Part shown: positions 50,101 to 62,000 of the stretch, one piece after another
How positions within the stretch are numbered: the stretch's first letter is position 1
How the letters are laid out: each line of letters begins with the position of its first letter
Translations under genes and position numbers: made by a program
DNA from: Pelodera strongyloides
Lineage: Eukaryota > Nematoda > Chromadorea > Rhabditida > Rhabditidae
Length of the DNA stretch: 64,000 nt
Direction: 5' to 3'
Assembly (NCBI GenBank): GCA_036852015.1
Contig: JAANDG010000068.1
Coordinates: forward strand, 316,779 to 380,778
The notes under the pieces: model-generated
Told to the model about the DNA's origin: nothing
The model's database searches: none
What the model saw: the letters and a program-made list of their open reading frames with translations, nothing else

Positions 50101-50830
50101 GTTTCTCCTCTTCCTTTTTGGCCAAAAAGGCAGCGATTCGGTCTTTATCCACCGTAGGTCCATCAGGTTTCTTCTTAGGAATTTGAAACTAAAAATAAAC
50201 AAACAAATCAGAGACATACAAATAAATAACCTGAATATTGGAAATGCATTCCCGAAATAACACTCTACTGGAAGGGATGACAAAGATCTTTTCAATTCAG
50301 AATGAAAGAGCTTTATTGTGTTACGGCCAAGAAAGGGGCGGGATGCATTTACTAGTCACAAACGGTCTTGTAAGATTGCCAAACTTGAAATAGTGTCTCC
50401 CTCACCTTCTTTTCCGGTTCGCGTTCGGGTGGCCTATTCCTCTCAGCATCTTTCCGTCGCCGTTCAATGTCCATCTGTTTTTGTCTGCGTTCCATTTCAA
50501 TGCGCTGAATTCAAACATTTTTACCGTAAAGAACACTATGTGCAGGTTTTCTCTAGGATAGAAAACCTGCTGGGACCGCGACTTGTACTACTTGTACACA
50601 AGCATCAACAGTTCTATTCCTCTGCATTGATTCACATCTTATCTAGTATAACGAATAAAAATAAGACGATTGAGGCTTAGAATGAACATAACCCACTTAC
50701 GGAAGACATAAAAAGTTACCTTCAATTCCCTTCTACGTTCTTCATTTAGCTTTGACTCCACCTCGCTGAGGTCCTTGCTCACTTTAGAGGAATTTTTCTG
50801 CGCCTTTTGTATTAGCGTTTGGAAATCCAT
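44124..50830 (-). CDS. spt-2: SPT2 histone H3-H4 chaperone
   Basis: Nuclear chaperone that binds H3-H4 and helps recycle parental histones during transcription. About 18 exons on the minus strand. The start MDFQTLIQKAQKNSSKV (50830-50720) follows TTTTTAGGGT. Next come Lys/Glu/Arg-rich helical exons (50505-50405, 50190-50026, 49910-49800 with HFGMNPIDLQIRYG, 49529-49448 and 49184-49092), the PPPIDF-type motif (about 48705-48617) followed by TLMKQAEAI (48368-48268), Ser/Pro/Arg-rich exons, KKYLPGDIRY (46815-46580), and charged coils at 46020-45945 and 45655-45520. The conserved C-terminal histone-binding domain comprises an acidic stretch (YEEEEDDYDSDMDDFIDDS, 45268-45098), INKNYDKKKWRERER (44742-44648) and LGLLEDIREAKKGASEAI with TGA (44197-44124). 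I see no error in the C-terminal domain. Some donors in the middle are approximate. Confidence 0.93.
44279..44456. mobile_element. TTAAAGCG / CCGG element, family 2, best preserved
   Basis: 178 bp between TTAA sites with ends AAGCGAAACACCGGCCGG and CCGGCCGATATTTCGCTT and an inner inverted GTTTTTGAAACGCATCCTGG. In the last SPT2 intron. Confidence 0.85.
46131..46366. mobile_element. Palindromic element, family 5
   Basis: About 236 bp. The left arm TTAGGGCGCATTCGAG then CAAAATGCGCAAATTTCGCG is inverted at the right, ending CTCGAATGCGCCCTTAA; about 80 bp of unpaired centre. In an SPT2 intron. Only copy in the window. Confidence 0.75.
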
Positions 50831-51482
50831 ACCCTAAAAACCGAACGCTATATCGAGTTGTGCGTGGTACGTCATTAAGCATTAGATGAATATAAAGTAC
50901 GCTACGATCTATTATCAATTACCAATGAAACGTTTCACGAAAACTATCGATGGATGAAAATGCTAAACTAGTTAGTTGTCACAAACGTAAAACTAATGGT
51001 TTACACATTATACACAAAAGGGGTTACATTGAATGAGTGAAAGGTACAATATAAATTTATCCAACAACAAGTACGCAACCAAAACATATGAAAAGCGCAC
51101 GCACTTTGCTTTTGCACTGCATTATTATGCACGGACGGCGCGAAGGACAGGAAAGTCGCGCGGGGACTCGAGTAACTGATGGTTCGTTTAGCACTAAGCT
51201 ACAGAATACTCCTAATCACGAAAAGGTGGACTCAATCCGTGCTTGGCTAGATGACGAGGTGCACCGTACCATGTCACATCCCCACCTTATTCGTAGTTAC
51301 CTTAGTTTTCTTTAATATCCTTTTTTATTCTAACTTTGACTATCTAATTATAATAATAATTTATTGTCACATTATATCTTATTATATAAAGGAGAAGAGT
51401 TTGTCACGGGTTTGTTTTTATGTGCACAACGAAATCCCTTCATAAAGAAAAATCTTCGATCGAAAGAGCATACAAAATCTTT

Positions 51483-51564
51483 GCCCCTGGCGAGATTCGA
51501 ACCCACAGCAGCACACAATCTCTCGATTCACAGTCCAACGCTCTACCGGTTGAGCTATGCTAGC
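51483..51564 (-). pseudogene. tRNA-His-like sequence, degenerate
   Basis: Read on the minus strand: TAGCTCAACCGGTAGAGCG (D arm, matching the A box) and GGTTCGAATC (T loop, matching the B box). The anticodon loop is CTGTGAA, giving GTG (His). The T stem GTGGG/CTCGC pairs with G-T pairs allowed. The acceptor strands GCTAGCA and CAGGGGC do not pair, and about 14 nt separate the anticodon and T arms. So not a functional tRNA: a decayed tRNA or the tRNA-derived head of a SINE, with its A and B boxes kept. Confidence 0.6.
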
Positions 51565-51751
51565 TTATCACAGGGGTAGCAATCTGCTCTACATAAGCAC
51601 CGTCAATGGCAAATTTGCATGGTAGCATTAGTCGAGTGGAGATCCAAACTGATTATTATACGTTTCCACAATCAGAGACGTGTGAATGTGTGGGAGGAGA
51701 AAGGGACGAGAGTTAAATACATTGTAGCAATTATTTCTTTAAATAGGGAAC

Positions 51752-51803
51752 AATCGGCCGAAGGCCGATTCCTCCAGTCGGAGAAGAGCCCGTAGGGCTC
51801 TTC
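51752..51803. other. Two perfect triloop hairpins
   Basis: AATCGGCC-GAA-GGCCGATT (51752-51770) and GAAGAGCCC-GTA-GGGCTCTTC (51783-51803), separated by 12 nt. Both stems are perfect, 8 and 9 bp. No T run follows, so not a simple terminator signal. Function unknown. Confidence 0.7.
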
Positions 51804-52255
51804 GAACGGCTGGTATAATATAAGCGCGCATCATAAAAAATGATGATGAGAAGGTTGGCAAATTGAGCCACATGTAACGATAGCTTGAGGTTCCTTTATA
51901 AGAAAAGAGTAAACGCTTGCTACAAATCAATTCACCAATAAGCTTGTGTGTTTCGCCATAGTTAATATTTGGAATTTTCGTGTATATGTGGTGGCATAAC
52001 CTTCATGTGACGTATTGTTATTTTTGTACAATAAATCGAGATGAATTACTATCTAAAGGTACAATAACACTTCAGCTGAGCGGAATTGAGGCCTGGTGAT
52101 AAGAACATGCGCGGGGGTTGCCAAGGAGTTTGAAGAGGGATACAATCTTCGACAGCTTCTGAAGAAGATTTACAAGGTGGATTGTGGTTTTATTCCATTC
52201 TTAATCTATTTTTTTTTAATTGAACGGGAATTCCAAGCGCTAGAAATTCATTGCC

Positions 52256-52700
52256 TTAAAGGGAGAGGCCCATGAGAAAAAGGTTGTCCTTAATTTACTT
52301 ACACAGGATGTCCGGAATTTTATAAATACTTCTGTGAAAACGGCATTTCTTTACACCTAGACTCGCTAAGTTATTCTCCGGCAAACTGTTCGGCCAGGTA
52401 CCGTAGTCAGAATCAATTTTTGCGCATTTGGGCATTACAGTATTGGAAACGCCCTGCTAATATCATAGGAATGATTTTCATTCGTTTTAACATTACTCTG
52501 AAGAGAAAGGATGAAAATAAACGGATATAAACCGTAAAAACGTTCTGACTACGGTACCTGGCCGAACAGTTTGCCTAGGAATAACTCTGCGAGTTCTAGG
52601 TGTAAAGAAATGCTGTTTTCACAGAAGTATATCTAAAATTCCGGAAATCATGTGTAAGTAAATTAAGGACAACTTTTTTCTCATGGGCCTCTCCCTTTAA
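52256..52700. mobile_element. TTAA palindromic element, family 4, inserted in repeat R copy B
   Basis: About 445 bp with TTAA at both ends, arms starting AAGGGAGAGGCCCATGAGAA and ending TTCTCATGGGCCTCTCCCTT. The arms extend to GGCCAGGTACCGTAGTCAGA / TCTGACTACGGTACCTGGCC; the middle is unique. Removing it restores the match to repeat copy A. Confidence 0.85.
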
Positions 52701-53102
52701 GTGAATTGGCCACAGCCTACGACAGAAGAATGCCTGACTCGCAAGAAAAACGCGGTTGGAGGAAGGTGACTCAAGTGGCAGAAGCAATGCACGTAGTCGA
52801 GGAGAAGAATCGCATATTACAACATTTTGTTCCACATTCGATATATTGAAGGTAAATAAGTGTATATTGTTTAATTTGTGTTCTCTCTGTTGTATATGTG
52901 TATCTTGCTATGTACAAGCATTGCTCTTATGTTGATACTTTTTCTATATAAGAAATCATTTTATATATAAAACTTTATTCACCAAAAATGTATCAAAAAT
53001 GGAAAATATCAGTTCTATACTGGGCCAAAATATGCTTTTTTGGAACTTCACGAGAAAATAGAAAGCACTTGTATTTTGCAATAAACGCGCGGTCATTAGG
53101 CT

Positions 53103-53153
53103 CCACCCAACACCTTATCGGTTGGGGCGCGCGACCGCTGACTAGCGCGCCAA
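53103..53153. other. GC-rich hairpins in repeat R copy B
   Basis: CCCAAC pairs with GTTGGG and GGCGCGC pairs with GCGCGCC, at the places where copy A has CCCGCC/GGCGGG and GGCGGGC/GCCCGCC. Confidence 0.7.
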
Positions 53154-54142
53154 CAAGGACGCGCCCGTAAATCGCATGCACAATGCATACATACAGTAGA
53201 TCAAATATACGGTGTAAATGCGGTTTTTTAGAATGTGGAAAAGTGTTGGGCGGAGCTTAAATGCCGCGCGTTCATTACAAATTACTTTTTTTTTTCGAAT
53301 TATTTTTCGAATGAGACTGATATTACTGAAAATAATTTTCGTTCGTTTGAAAACAACTAAGTTTCGTTTCTAAAAGAAAATTGGGACATTTTATGGCGAT
53401 AGCTCTTACTGAAAATTACTTACGGGATTTTCACGATGATCTTTGAATGTCATACAAAATGCCGCGAAAATTTTTTTTTTATGGTTGCTCATGCTTTTTG
53501 TTTCTGAAAAAAACTTGTGTTTTTTAAAATATGCATGCATTTTGGATACATTAAAGGGACACGCGGTCCACAAGGTAAGGTAAAGGGATACATATGGAAT
53601 ATTTTACCAATGGACACACAACTGGATGCCCAAAATTTTATCTATAGAACCAGATCCCGTAATGCAGGAGTCTTCCCGGTGGATTTTTCTCTACGTTTCG
53701 CTGCTTCATCTGATCCATCTGTTTCTCTAAACGTCTAATGGGAGTCTTTTGGCACAAAAGTATGAAGTACCTCTGTCTCTGACTTCTGCAGCTTAACATA
53801 GGGATAAGGAATATTTGCCCAGTCCACAGAAAAATAGTCAATAGCCGGTCACCAAATGCTTTTCAGCAAAAAAATCTGATGACCTGTCACTGACCGATTC
53901 GTGACCATGAAAAAAATTGGTCACGATAAGTCATCGAGTGGTGACGGCTGGCCCATAAAAAAACAGGGAATCGTCCCGTTTCCATGCATAAATAAAATCA
54001 ACTAAAGTACCAAAATACTGTGCATTGGTGGTCGAGCCATGTAAGCGTTACATCGTGTTGAGTTAGGTAATTCGCTGTAGCATATATCAGAAAGCACGAT
54101 GTTGAATTCTTTTATTCGCCTAATTTCATATATCAATGGTCC

Positions 54143-57100
54143 TTAGTCGAGCGTGAATTTTCCACATCGTTCTTGCTGTTCTAGGCCATATTGAGCATCG
54201 ATTCGAAGCATGAAATGTTGAAGAGAAAAGGCCCTGTAATGGATCATAAATTTGATTCGTAGAAAAAGGATAGTTTCACCCGTCGTATTGTGCTTACGCA
54301 ACACTACTGGTCCTTCAGTCAGGAACTGCGAAACTGAAGTTGTCGATAATTAGGTTGCAATTATCTCCTCGTAACTAACATTCTGCCTCGTACCTGACTT
54401 TTTGTTGATGTTTTCTAATTGCCGAATCCAAATTCGTCCTCTCACTCTTGATTCCTCGATGTACGTTGAACAAGTGCGTGATTAAGTAGAACTTGTAGTC
54501 AGCACGACATAGTTCGTAACCCTTAACGTTACGCAATTTGAGTTCAATTTTGATTGAATTTTTCGTGCTTTCTTCTAGGTGGTAAGCTTCGTAATATACA
54601 TAACTACCACTGCAACTATGAAACTCCGCGTTCATGGAACACCAAAAAGGAGAAGGTCGTGCGGCAAAAACATTTACGCCGTGGGGCTCTTTTTGAAGCG
54701 CAAAAGAAAGTGCGCCAAAGGAGAGCGCCCGCCTGGTGCACCCCCTTTGCACGTCAAATACGATGAAGGGTATGAACAACACTGCGGTGTACGCAGATGT
54801 CAAACCAGTCACCTGGGTAAAGTTTGCCAAGACAATATGTTAACGTGCCAACCAAAACTTGTTGATCTCTATGTCGCGTGGGCACATTTTCCTCGTTCAT
54901 TGGGTCATTTGCATGCAGAATCATCTGAGGTTCCCACGACGATCCCCTGCAAGAATGAAGAACTTCTATGCAAAAAAATAAAGAGATTACAATTATGCAG
55001 CGTTTTGTGAGGCGAACATTACGCTGCTCAAAAACGGCAGCACTCAAATCTTTGTAAACTTTACCCAGGTGACTGCGTAACCGTTTCTGAGTAGCGTAAT
55101 TTCAGCGTAATTTTTGCAATGCGATTTACTCAGGTAAATTACACAGGTCAAATACAGTCCGTTTTTGGGATAAATAGACAGCATAGAATAGCAGCTCATT
55201 GTCAGTTTAGAGTATTTTGAAAATATGTATGGTATGACGATTAAATTCACTAAAATGAAAGCAGATCGGTCAAATCATACATACCATATAGAGCTTGAAT
55301 TCCAACCTGTACTCTAATTGTTGGAGATGAATTTCCTTAATTGCCTTTTCAGATTCTCTCAACCAACTGTACAGTCCTGGAATGGTGTGTCCAATGGGGA
55401 AATGCCGGTGGTGGAACTCGAAGGCTCTGGAATATAGCAGTATTCCTAGATCTATCGACACCAACATTCAATTATATTACATTGGTTCCCACAAAATTAT
55501 AATCGCGCATTTATGGAAATAGATTACGACGCTAAAATTTGCGCGAAGTGAGGTTCAGAAAGCCCTGATAGAACATCTATGGCGCATCAATGGCGCACTA
55601 ATGGCGCCACCTTCCAAAAAGCGCGCGACAAGGAGCCAACTGGAATTATATGCGTCTTCGTGAGCAACTTTGTCGCTCCCTAGGTGGTCAATTCACCCCT
55701 TTTTTTTGCGGGGCGATTGCGCTGAGCTTCATCAGTTTTGGGAACTTACTTTTTGGTTTGTATTAAACCCTTGAGTTCCTTGGCACTTCTTGGCACACGA
55801 GCTTTTGATTCCACTTCGAAACGTCTGAAAGGAATATTCAAAAATTTTCAAAAAAAAAGAAAAGAAAAGAAAATAGAGAAAAAACTGACAATAACAAGGG
55901 CTAATTACGCACTATTAGTCGATAGTTCTCGTTTACAGTTTTTATTTTCATATTTTTATACTCTACGAGAAAGCGCGCCCAGCACCTTTCGAAAAATATT
56001 CTTCTTTTTGACATTTTAATATTTCTCAAAAACTTTTTGCCCTCGCAAGGAATGTACTATAATAAAAAAAAGTATAAACTACCTGACGACAATGGCATTT
56101 TTCTCCACTCCGTTTATGTATTGGTTCGCTATTTCTGCCGCTTCTTCTGCGAAGCCTTTACAGAAAATATTCTCCATATCGCTCACTAAAATACAGGAAA
56201 TAAATATATGTGGGAGCCCAAAAGCCAGTAATTTAAAAGTTTATTCCTTGGCGAAGCTTACGTTTAGAAATTACGTCGTTTGTCTTTTTTTGTGCAACTT
56301 ATGGCTAAAAAGGAAACAAGTACGAGAATCACCTAAATGTATCATAGACGGAGCTCCGCGTCTTGCCACATTTCTCATCAAATTTATTGGATAAATTCGA
56401 AAAGGGGGAAGGAGTTTCCCATTGAAACGCTCCACTGAAAGCAACTTACTTTTAAATTTAAACTATCTCTATCAGAAACCTTTAGAAAAGAAAATGTATT
56501 TGCTTCCGCTTACTGAAGAGTAGTACTCGAATGAAATCAATCATCAAATGTTCTCACCAAATATATGTGACATTTCCTTGCAGGAAACATTCATTTGCGG
56601 AATATACATTGGTTGACATTGATTTTGGAATGCTTCCAATTCATAGACAATATGAAACGAGACCTGAACTATAACTATAGAACAGTGAACCTAGGTTATT
56701 CCATGATAATAGCTTCTCTATAATAACTAACTCAATTCGATTATTCTGGGCGGCGGACCCTATTTCGTATAAGTACGCATGCCAGAATATGCAAAGACAA
56801 AAGTGAAATTGATTACTTTTGACCTGACAAGCCTATTACACTGATGTAGTCGAATGGAAAGTGATGCCAATTCTTCTGTGTTTCCGTCCAAATAGATTGC
56901 CAGTGATATCGGACCACCCCAACTATTTATCTGAAACTATTTTCCATCAAACTCGTTCAACCCTTGTTGTATCTCACTAGTTGGCGTTTGACAAAAATGT
57001 CAAAGTTAAATAATTTTTATTTACTGTAGCTTGTGAACATTAAGACATGAATTCGGAATTGCCGAATCATTTACTATGTGTCGGCTCGCTTTGATTCCTA

Positions 57101-57810
57101 ATGAAAATAAACTAACATGTTCATATATCATTGAAAAATAGTTGGAAGTTGTGTGTACGGCAAGCGTTATTGATTCCAAACCATCGGCACGGAAGCTAAA
57201 AGAGACATAGGAATATATTGTTTATAAATACTTCAAATGCGTCAACTTAGGAACTTTTTGTATAGCAATAAGATAATAAATAAAGCAAGAAATCTTACTC
57301 TGTCTCGGCTTTTGTAATATTATATCCCACACAAAATCGACCTCTTTGTGTGGTTTCCACAATGTGATAGCCGCCATACGTGACGAGTTCTCGACGAATA
57401 AACTAAATTGGTAAAGCAATCTAACGGTATGTACAAATAGAGACCTTAATTGCTTCTGTCCATGTAAATCAGCAGGTATGGGAATAATTTAAAGACTGCA
57501 ACTTCCCTCAAATATCGATTTTTGTACCCAGAGATTGTTTTATGTTTGCAGACTATTCTACATACATAAAAGGCACTGCAATGTATTACACTGATAGTTT
57601 CCAGTGTCTAATGAGTACCTCTAATAAAGCACTACGTTTCGTGCTCACATGAAAAACGATAATTTCTTAGAACTCCATGCTAACCCAGGAATTGAAATAT
57701 AAAAATCTGCGTACCCTCAACAAAAACGCTGTCCGCTCCGTGTATGACATAACGAATAGAATTAAAATGATAACTAGTATTATGAGGGTTTTCTTCGGTG
57801 TTAATCGCAT
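54143..57810 (-). CDS. GT49-family glycosyltransferase (LARGE/B4GAT1-like)
   Basis: Type II Golgi glycosyltransferase; LARGE and B4GAT1 build glucuronate-containing matriglycan, but the substrate here is unknown. Twelve exons join in phase to 403 residues: 57810-57715, 57402-57299, 57195-57117, 56930-56817, 56663-56558, 56434-56333, 56185-56083, 55824-55750, 55426-55307, 54946-54853, 54521-54394 and 54233-54143. The signal anchor is LIILVIILILFVM. Family landmarks: ESITLAVHTTSNYFSMIYEH, SWGGPISLAIYLDG, YPINLMRNVARRGAPS, VSDMENIFCKGF (at the place of the DxD), RRFEVES with PRSAKELKGL, EFHHRHFPIGHTIPGLYSWL, SSWEPQMIL, and YKFYLITHLFNVHRGIK (the FLVH-G equivalent). The exon at 54521 uses a weak acceptor, fixed by phase. 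No acceptor lies right before the ATG. Confidence 0.88.
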
Positions 57811-59059
57811 TCCACCAGGTACCCCAATTGCCTTTCTACTTCCATTTATTGTGCATGCCTTATGAGGGTTTGAGAGAAGAATCCTCTTTCTCAACATCCT
57901 CGATAATTTGTTGTAAAAGTTAAACCATGATGTAAATGGGTTTCTCATTTAAATATGGGCTTCAGGATAGGAATATAGTTCAAAAGGAATTTGGAGAATA
58001 TTTGTGTATGGTTTCAAATGCACAAAATAGCACAGAAACAGTCTTTCGCGTCTTGAAAACCCTGGTTTCAGTCGATAAAAATTAGTTGAATGATACCAAG
58101 TTGTCTAATGATAATATAGGAGACGATCCTGGTTTGGTAGTGAGTCAACCAAAACGTTATAGAAAATACGATAATCGAATGGGCATCTAGTAGTTCTATT
58201 CAGTTCAAACTTCAAATCTCTCTGTGATGGCTTGTTTCCTTTGAACTCGTGGGTACTTTTGTTATAAAAGACCATTATGAGCGGATTAAATAAAATGAAT
58301 AAAATGCGCGGAATCGACGCAGCATAAAGTTCAACAAAGCAAATATTAATAAATACTTATATTTTCGAATCCAAGTGCCTAGGTACAAGGAAAGTAAAAG
58401 TCTACTCTAAAGAAAGTAGTATAATTAGTGACCTATGGGGGATATTTTTCTATCCTCAAGCTGCGCATCCGAACTGAACAAAATTTCAAAGGAAAATGTT
58501 TATTGTTGAAAAAACATGTCAGTCGCTGTCGTACAAATCGATATGCAAAAACACAAATGAAAAACAAAGTAATACATACATTAGGTGCATTGCAGTTTTT
58601 CTCTATTATCGCTATAGGGAGCTTCTTATTATTGTTTCAGTAAATTAAGAAAAACAAAAATCGAGATCCTAAGTCACGAAAAAGATTATTTATTTCACAA
58701 TACATTTAGTGGCACGCGCAGAAAATAAGAAATATTATGTTCCGTAAGTCCGTAACTTTGTATTATTTAGCACATGGTCAGGCGCATGCCAAAACAGAGC
58801 CGCAGCAGAACAAAGTTTTCTCAGGTGTGATGCAGACAATTCTTCATACTGCTAAAAAATCCAACTATGGGTTTTATACAGCGTTATACAGGCCCGTTTC
58901 TCTTTATTGTTACTATAATACTCGGCAAACCGAAAAAAAAATAAAAATTTGCGCGCAAAAATTCTAAAAAAAAACAGCAGATATATAGATATGGAGCTAA
59001 TGTGTACGGAACCAATCGACAGGTCAATTAAACTCATTAAATGTGCTCGCAAATTCAAA
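57811..59059. other. Interval between GT49 and fibulin genes
   Basis: AT-rich, 1.25 kb; the 5' flank of GT49 and the 3' flank of fibulin-1. No exon or repeat recognised. Confidence 0.5.
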
Positions 59060-62000
59060 CTAAAAGTTGTACTTTGATACGTGCACTTCTATTAGTGCGT
59101 AGTTGTGATTGAGCAAGGCTCCTGTCCGTGACTTGGTGAAAATGTTCACTCGCACCGTTTCTGTGAGCGGTCCACGCAGGGGAGCCTTCATCTTTACAAT
59201 GCCTAGAACTTATGGTTTTAGTTTTCTTTTAAGTAAGAGTACGTAATTATACTGGTTCGGCGCACTTGGCTTATGTGCTTGTTCTATAGTGTTTTCTAAT
59301 GTTGAGCCACCGTATTTATGCACAGCTAACATTCTAATGTTTTGGTCAGCAGCATGACTGTACTTATACAAGTTACACTTTTATATCCGCTATTTCCTTT
59401 ATTTTAATCTCTTCTAAGGAATTTTTTATTTGTATCGTTTTTTTGTGACCGTTTTTTGGTGTTTTTAGTCAATTATAAATTTGACACTCTTCTAAAGAAT
59501 CTAACAAAGATTTCAACGTTTGAATTCCTACCTATATTCCTCTCTTGCACAACGACAAAATGTTGTCTATTGGCCGGATCAACTGAATATTCCACACTGA
59601 ACGGAACTCCAGATTGTGTCTTTATGCGAGAAATCTGAAAGAAAATGCCTCAGTTCACCTTTATTCGTCTTCTTTGAAAATAAGATTTTTCACAAAATAT
59701 ATATCGTAACATCAATGCAAACTTTCGACTACTTCAGGCTTCGCATGCATAAGGAGTTACTACACATTTTATTGGTAGACAAAAAGACAAAGACCGCCTT
59801 TTGTTTGGAGTTGTTTTTAGTTTAGCAAATAATTAAATAAATGATGATATAATAGATACAGATTAAATGTAGCACTATTATGTCAAATGCATACCTCAAT
59901 AGGATCGGTGATTATATCAAGTGTTGGTACGGATCGGAATTGATATAGAATCTCCTTCGTGTAATTTGACACACAAACTGCATCCTCGTGATTACAAGCC
60001 TTCAGGCATGAATATCCATCTTCTACGTTGCTAAACACATATAATTTGCAGGTGAAAGTCGAATTATCATATATAATGTATACCAAACCAAGAACGGGAC
60101 AAATTAAAAAATATCCACTTTTTTTCTGTTATAAAGCTGCAGTGAAACGTAGCATCACAAGTTTCTTAAAAATATTCGAACAAGCTTCTGATGAAAACAA
60201 AGTACTACATTGGTCTGGCTGAAAAGTGAAATGCTGAAAAAGTTAAATTCTTCGAGTAAACTGTATATCTGTAACAGGGATTCTGTCTTTTGAAATGACC
60301 TTACCGTTACCCTTACCTTTTTATTGTACGCAAGCAAGAACAAATTATTTAAGTATTAATTATATTAAGTAAGAATTTTCTCCACAACTGAGGAGGGTTA
60401 TTGTATTGTAGTTTTGTTTGAAAGTACAAAATACATGCATCTTCAATTGTAAATGTTATACTCTCCTGTAGAATATCTTGGTTTACTGGATTAGAATTAG
60501 AAAACCTGCGTCCATGTTAAAATATTTATTACATAGCAAAACATGCAGTTAGAAAATATAACAATAGATGAAGAACCAAAAATATACACCCGAGATTATG
60601 CTTGTGAAAATAATTTGTTCTAAACATGCAAAACGGAATACCTTGTTAGAGAATGTTATCACAGATTGTTGTTTACCGAGTACTAATTGTATGTATGTAT
60701 GTATGTTAATGTTGTTACAATAATAATTTATAAGTTAAATTCCAAGAGCACATAGTAAAGTTAAAAAAACTCATGACCATTGGAAATTTAAAAAAAATCA
60801 CACTTGGTAAAACCCCACTGTAAATCCTGTTCCACAGGGATCGAATTTTCTTCTCATACTATTATTAATTACCTTATTTACTTTTCTCTTCGAAACCTAT
60901 AGCTGCTTTTATGGAAGATATTGTATTATTAAAAGTAATATTTATAAAGAAAAAGATGCGCATCAGATCTACTAATGCGCCAGAGACAGTTGCAGGGAGG
61001 GAGAAAGAGATAGAAAGGGAGAGAAATAGAGAGAGAGAAATGGAGAGAGAGTGAGAGATTACTGTAAAATAGCCGGTGTATGATGATTTCTCTTCTTTTC
61101 ATGCGGTGAAATATGAATGACCAGGTTTGCGATGTATTTCCCGACAAATATTCCATTTCTGGTGAGTCTGAGTATGAGCTCGAGCTCAATCATCTGAGGT
61201 CCATCCAGGGAGTCCCTCATTGCGACCACCGCAGAATTATGATCACGACCCTTTTGAAGGAGGAAATTGGATCGAATCGCCGGCACTACTTCGTAATCCT
61301 CTGAACGAACAATAAACATTAATTAGCATGCGCAGTTTTACATTCAGGTAAGCTTTAAAAACTTTCTTAATTATTCTTTTAGATCCCAAGAGTTTCAAAC
61401 TGTTAATTCTAGTCAATTTAGTGCCCCTTTTCAAAAAATATAATTTTCAACGTTTCCGATTCTAAATGTCGCTCTGCTGATAGCATAACACGCAGAGCCG
61501 CACCACTAACCTGGGCTTGCCTTCTTGAGTACCAACTCAAATTGTACATGATTATCCTTTGCTGATGGCCCTCTCACGGTGAATAGGGTCACTGAGGGAC
61601 GGACAGGGTTAATGGCCACGTGCTTGGGGAGGCCAATGAATTGCCAAGTGATATGGACGGGATGGGTCTGCTTGCAGTCAGCATCTGACTGTCCGACACA
61701 TGCTTCACGTTGACGATTGCAGCGACTAAGGCGAGGTTAGTGAGCAAGATCGAAAACACATATGCACACTATCTTTGTTAGGACATTCAAGCATGCACAT
61801 GCAGTCATGTCTTCCAGAGACCATATTCACCCCTCCGCTTCCCTCGGGGAAATAGTCCCTGGGACAGAAAATAGCATTCTAATGTGAGAGACGCAGAGAA
61901 AAGACGGGGGATTCACCATGGGGAATTGAGTGGTGAATACGGCCTCAGAGAGTTGGTTTATAAAAATTCATCTTGAGAAAATAGGAAAAGGACGCCAGTT

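Larger units (their letters stand above)
51087..53235. repeat. Dispersed long repeat R, copy B
   Basis: Blocks match copy A (19986-21450) in order: 51087-51340, 52031-52205, then 52206-52255 plus 52701-53235. Insertions relative to copy A: about 690 bp with a tRNA-like sequence and two hairpins (51341-52030), and a TTAA element (52256-52700). Divergence from copy A is roughly one base in five or six by eye, so the copies are old. Confidence 0.75.
50831..54142. other. Repeat-rich interval between SPT2 and GT49 genes
   Basis: Dominated by repeat R copy B (51087-53235), the tRNA-like sequence and a family 4 element. The remaining 53.2-54.1 kb shows no exon I can support. Confidence 0.5.

Noticed and set aside
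51483..51564. Functional tRNA gene
   Set aside because: The acceptor stem does not pair and the variable region is too long, so I list it as degenerate.
53638..53841. Minus-strand frame with a charged RRLEKQMDQMKQRNVEK stretch
   Set aside because: Looks coding-like, but there is no convincing acceptor, neighbour exon or family; GT49 ends in phase at 54143 without it.
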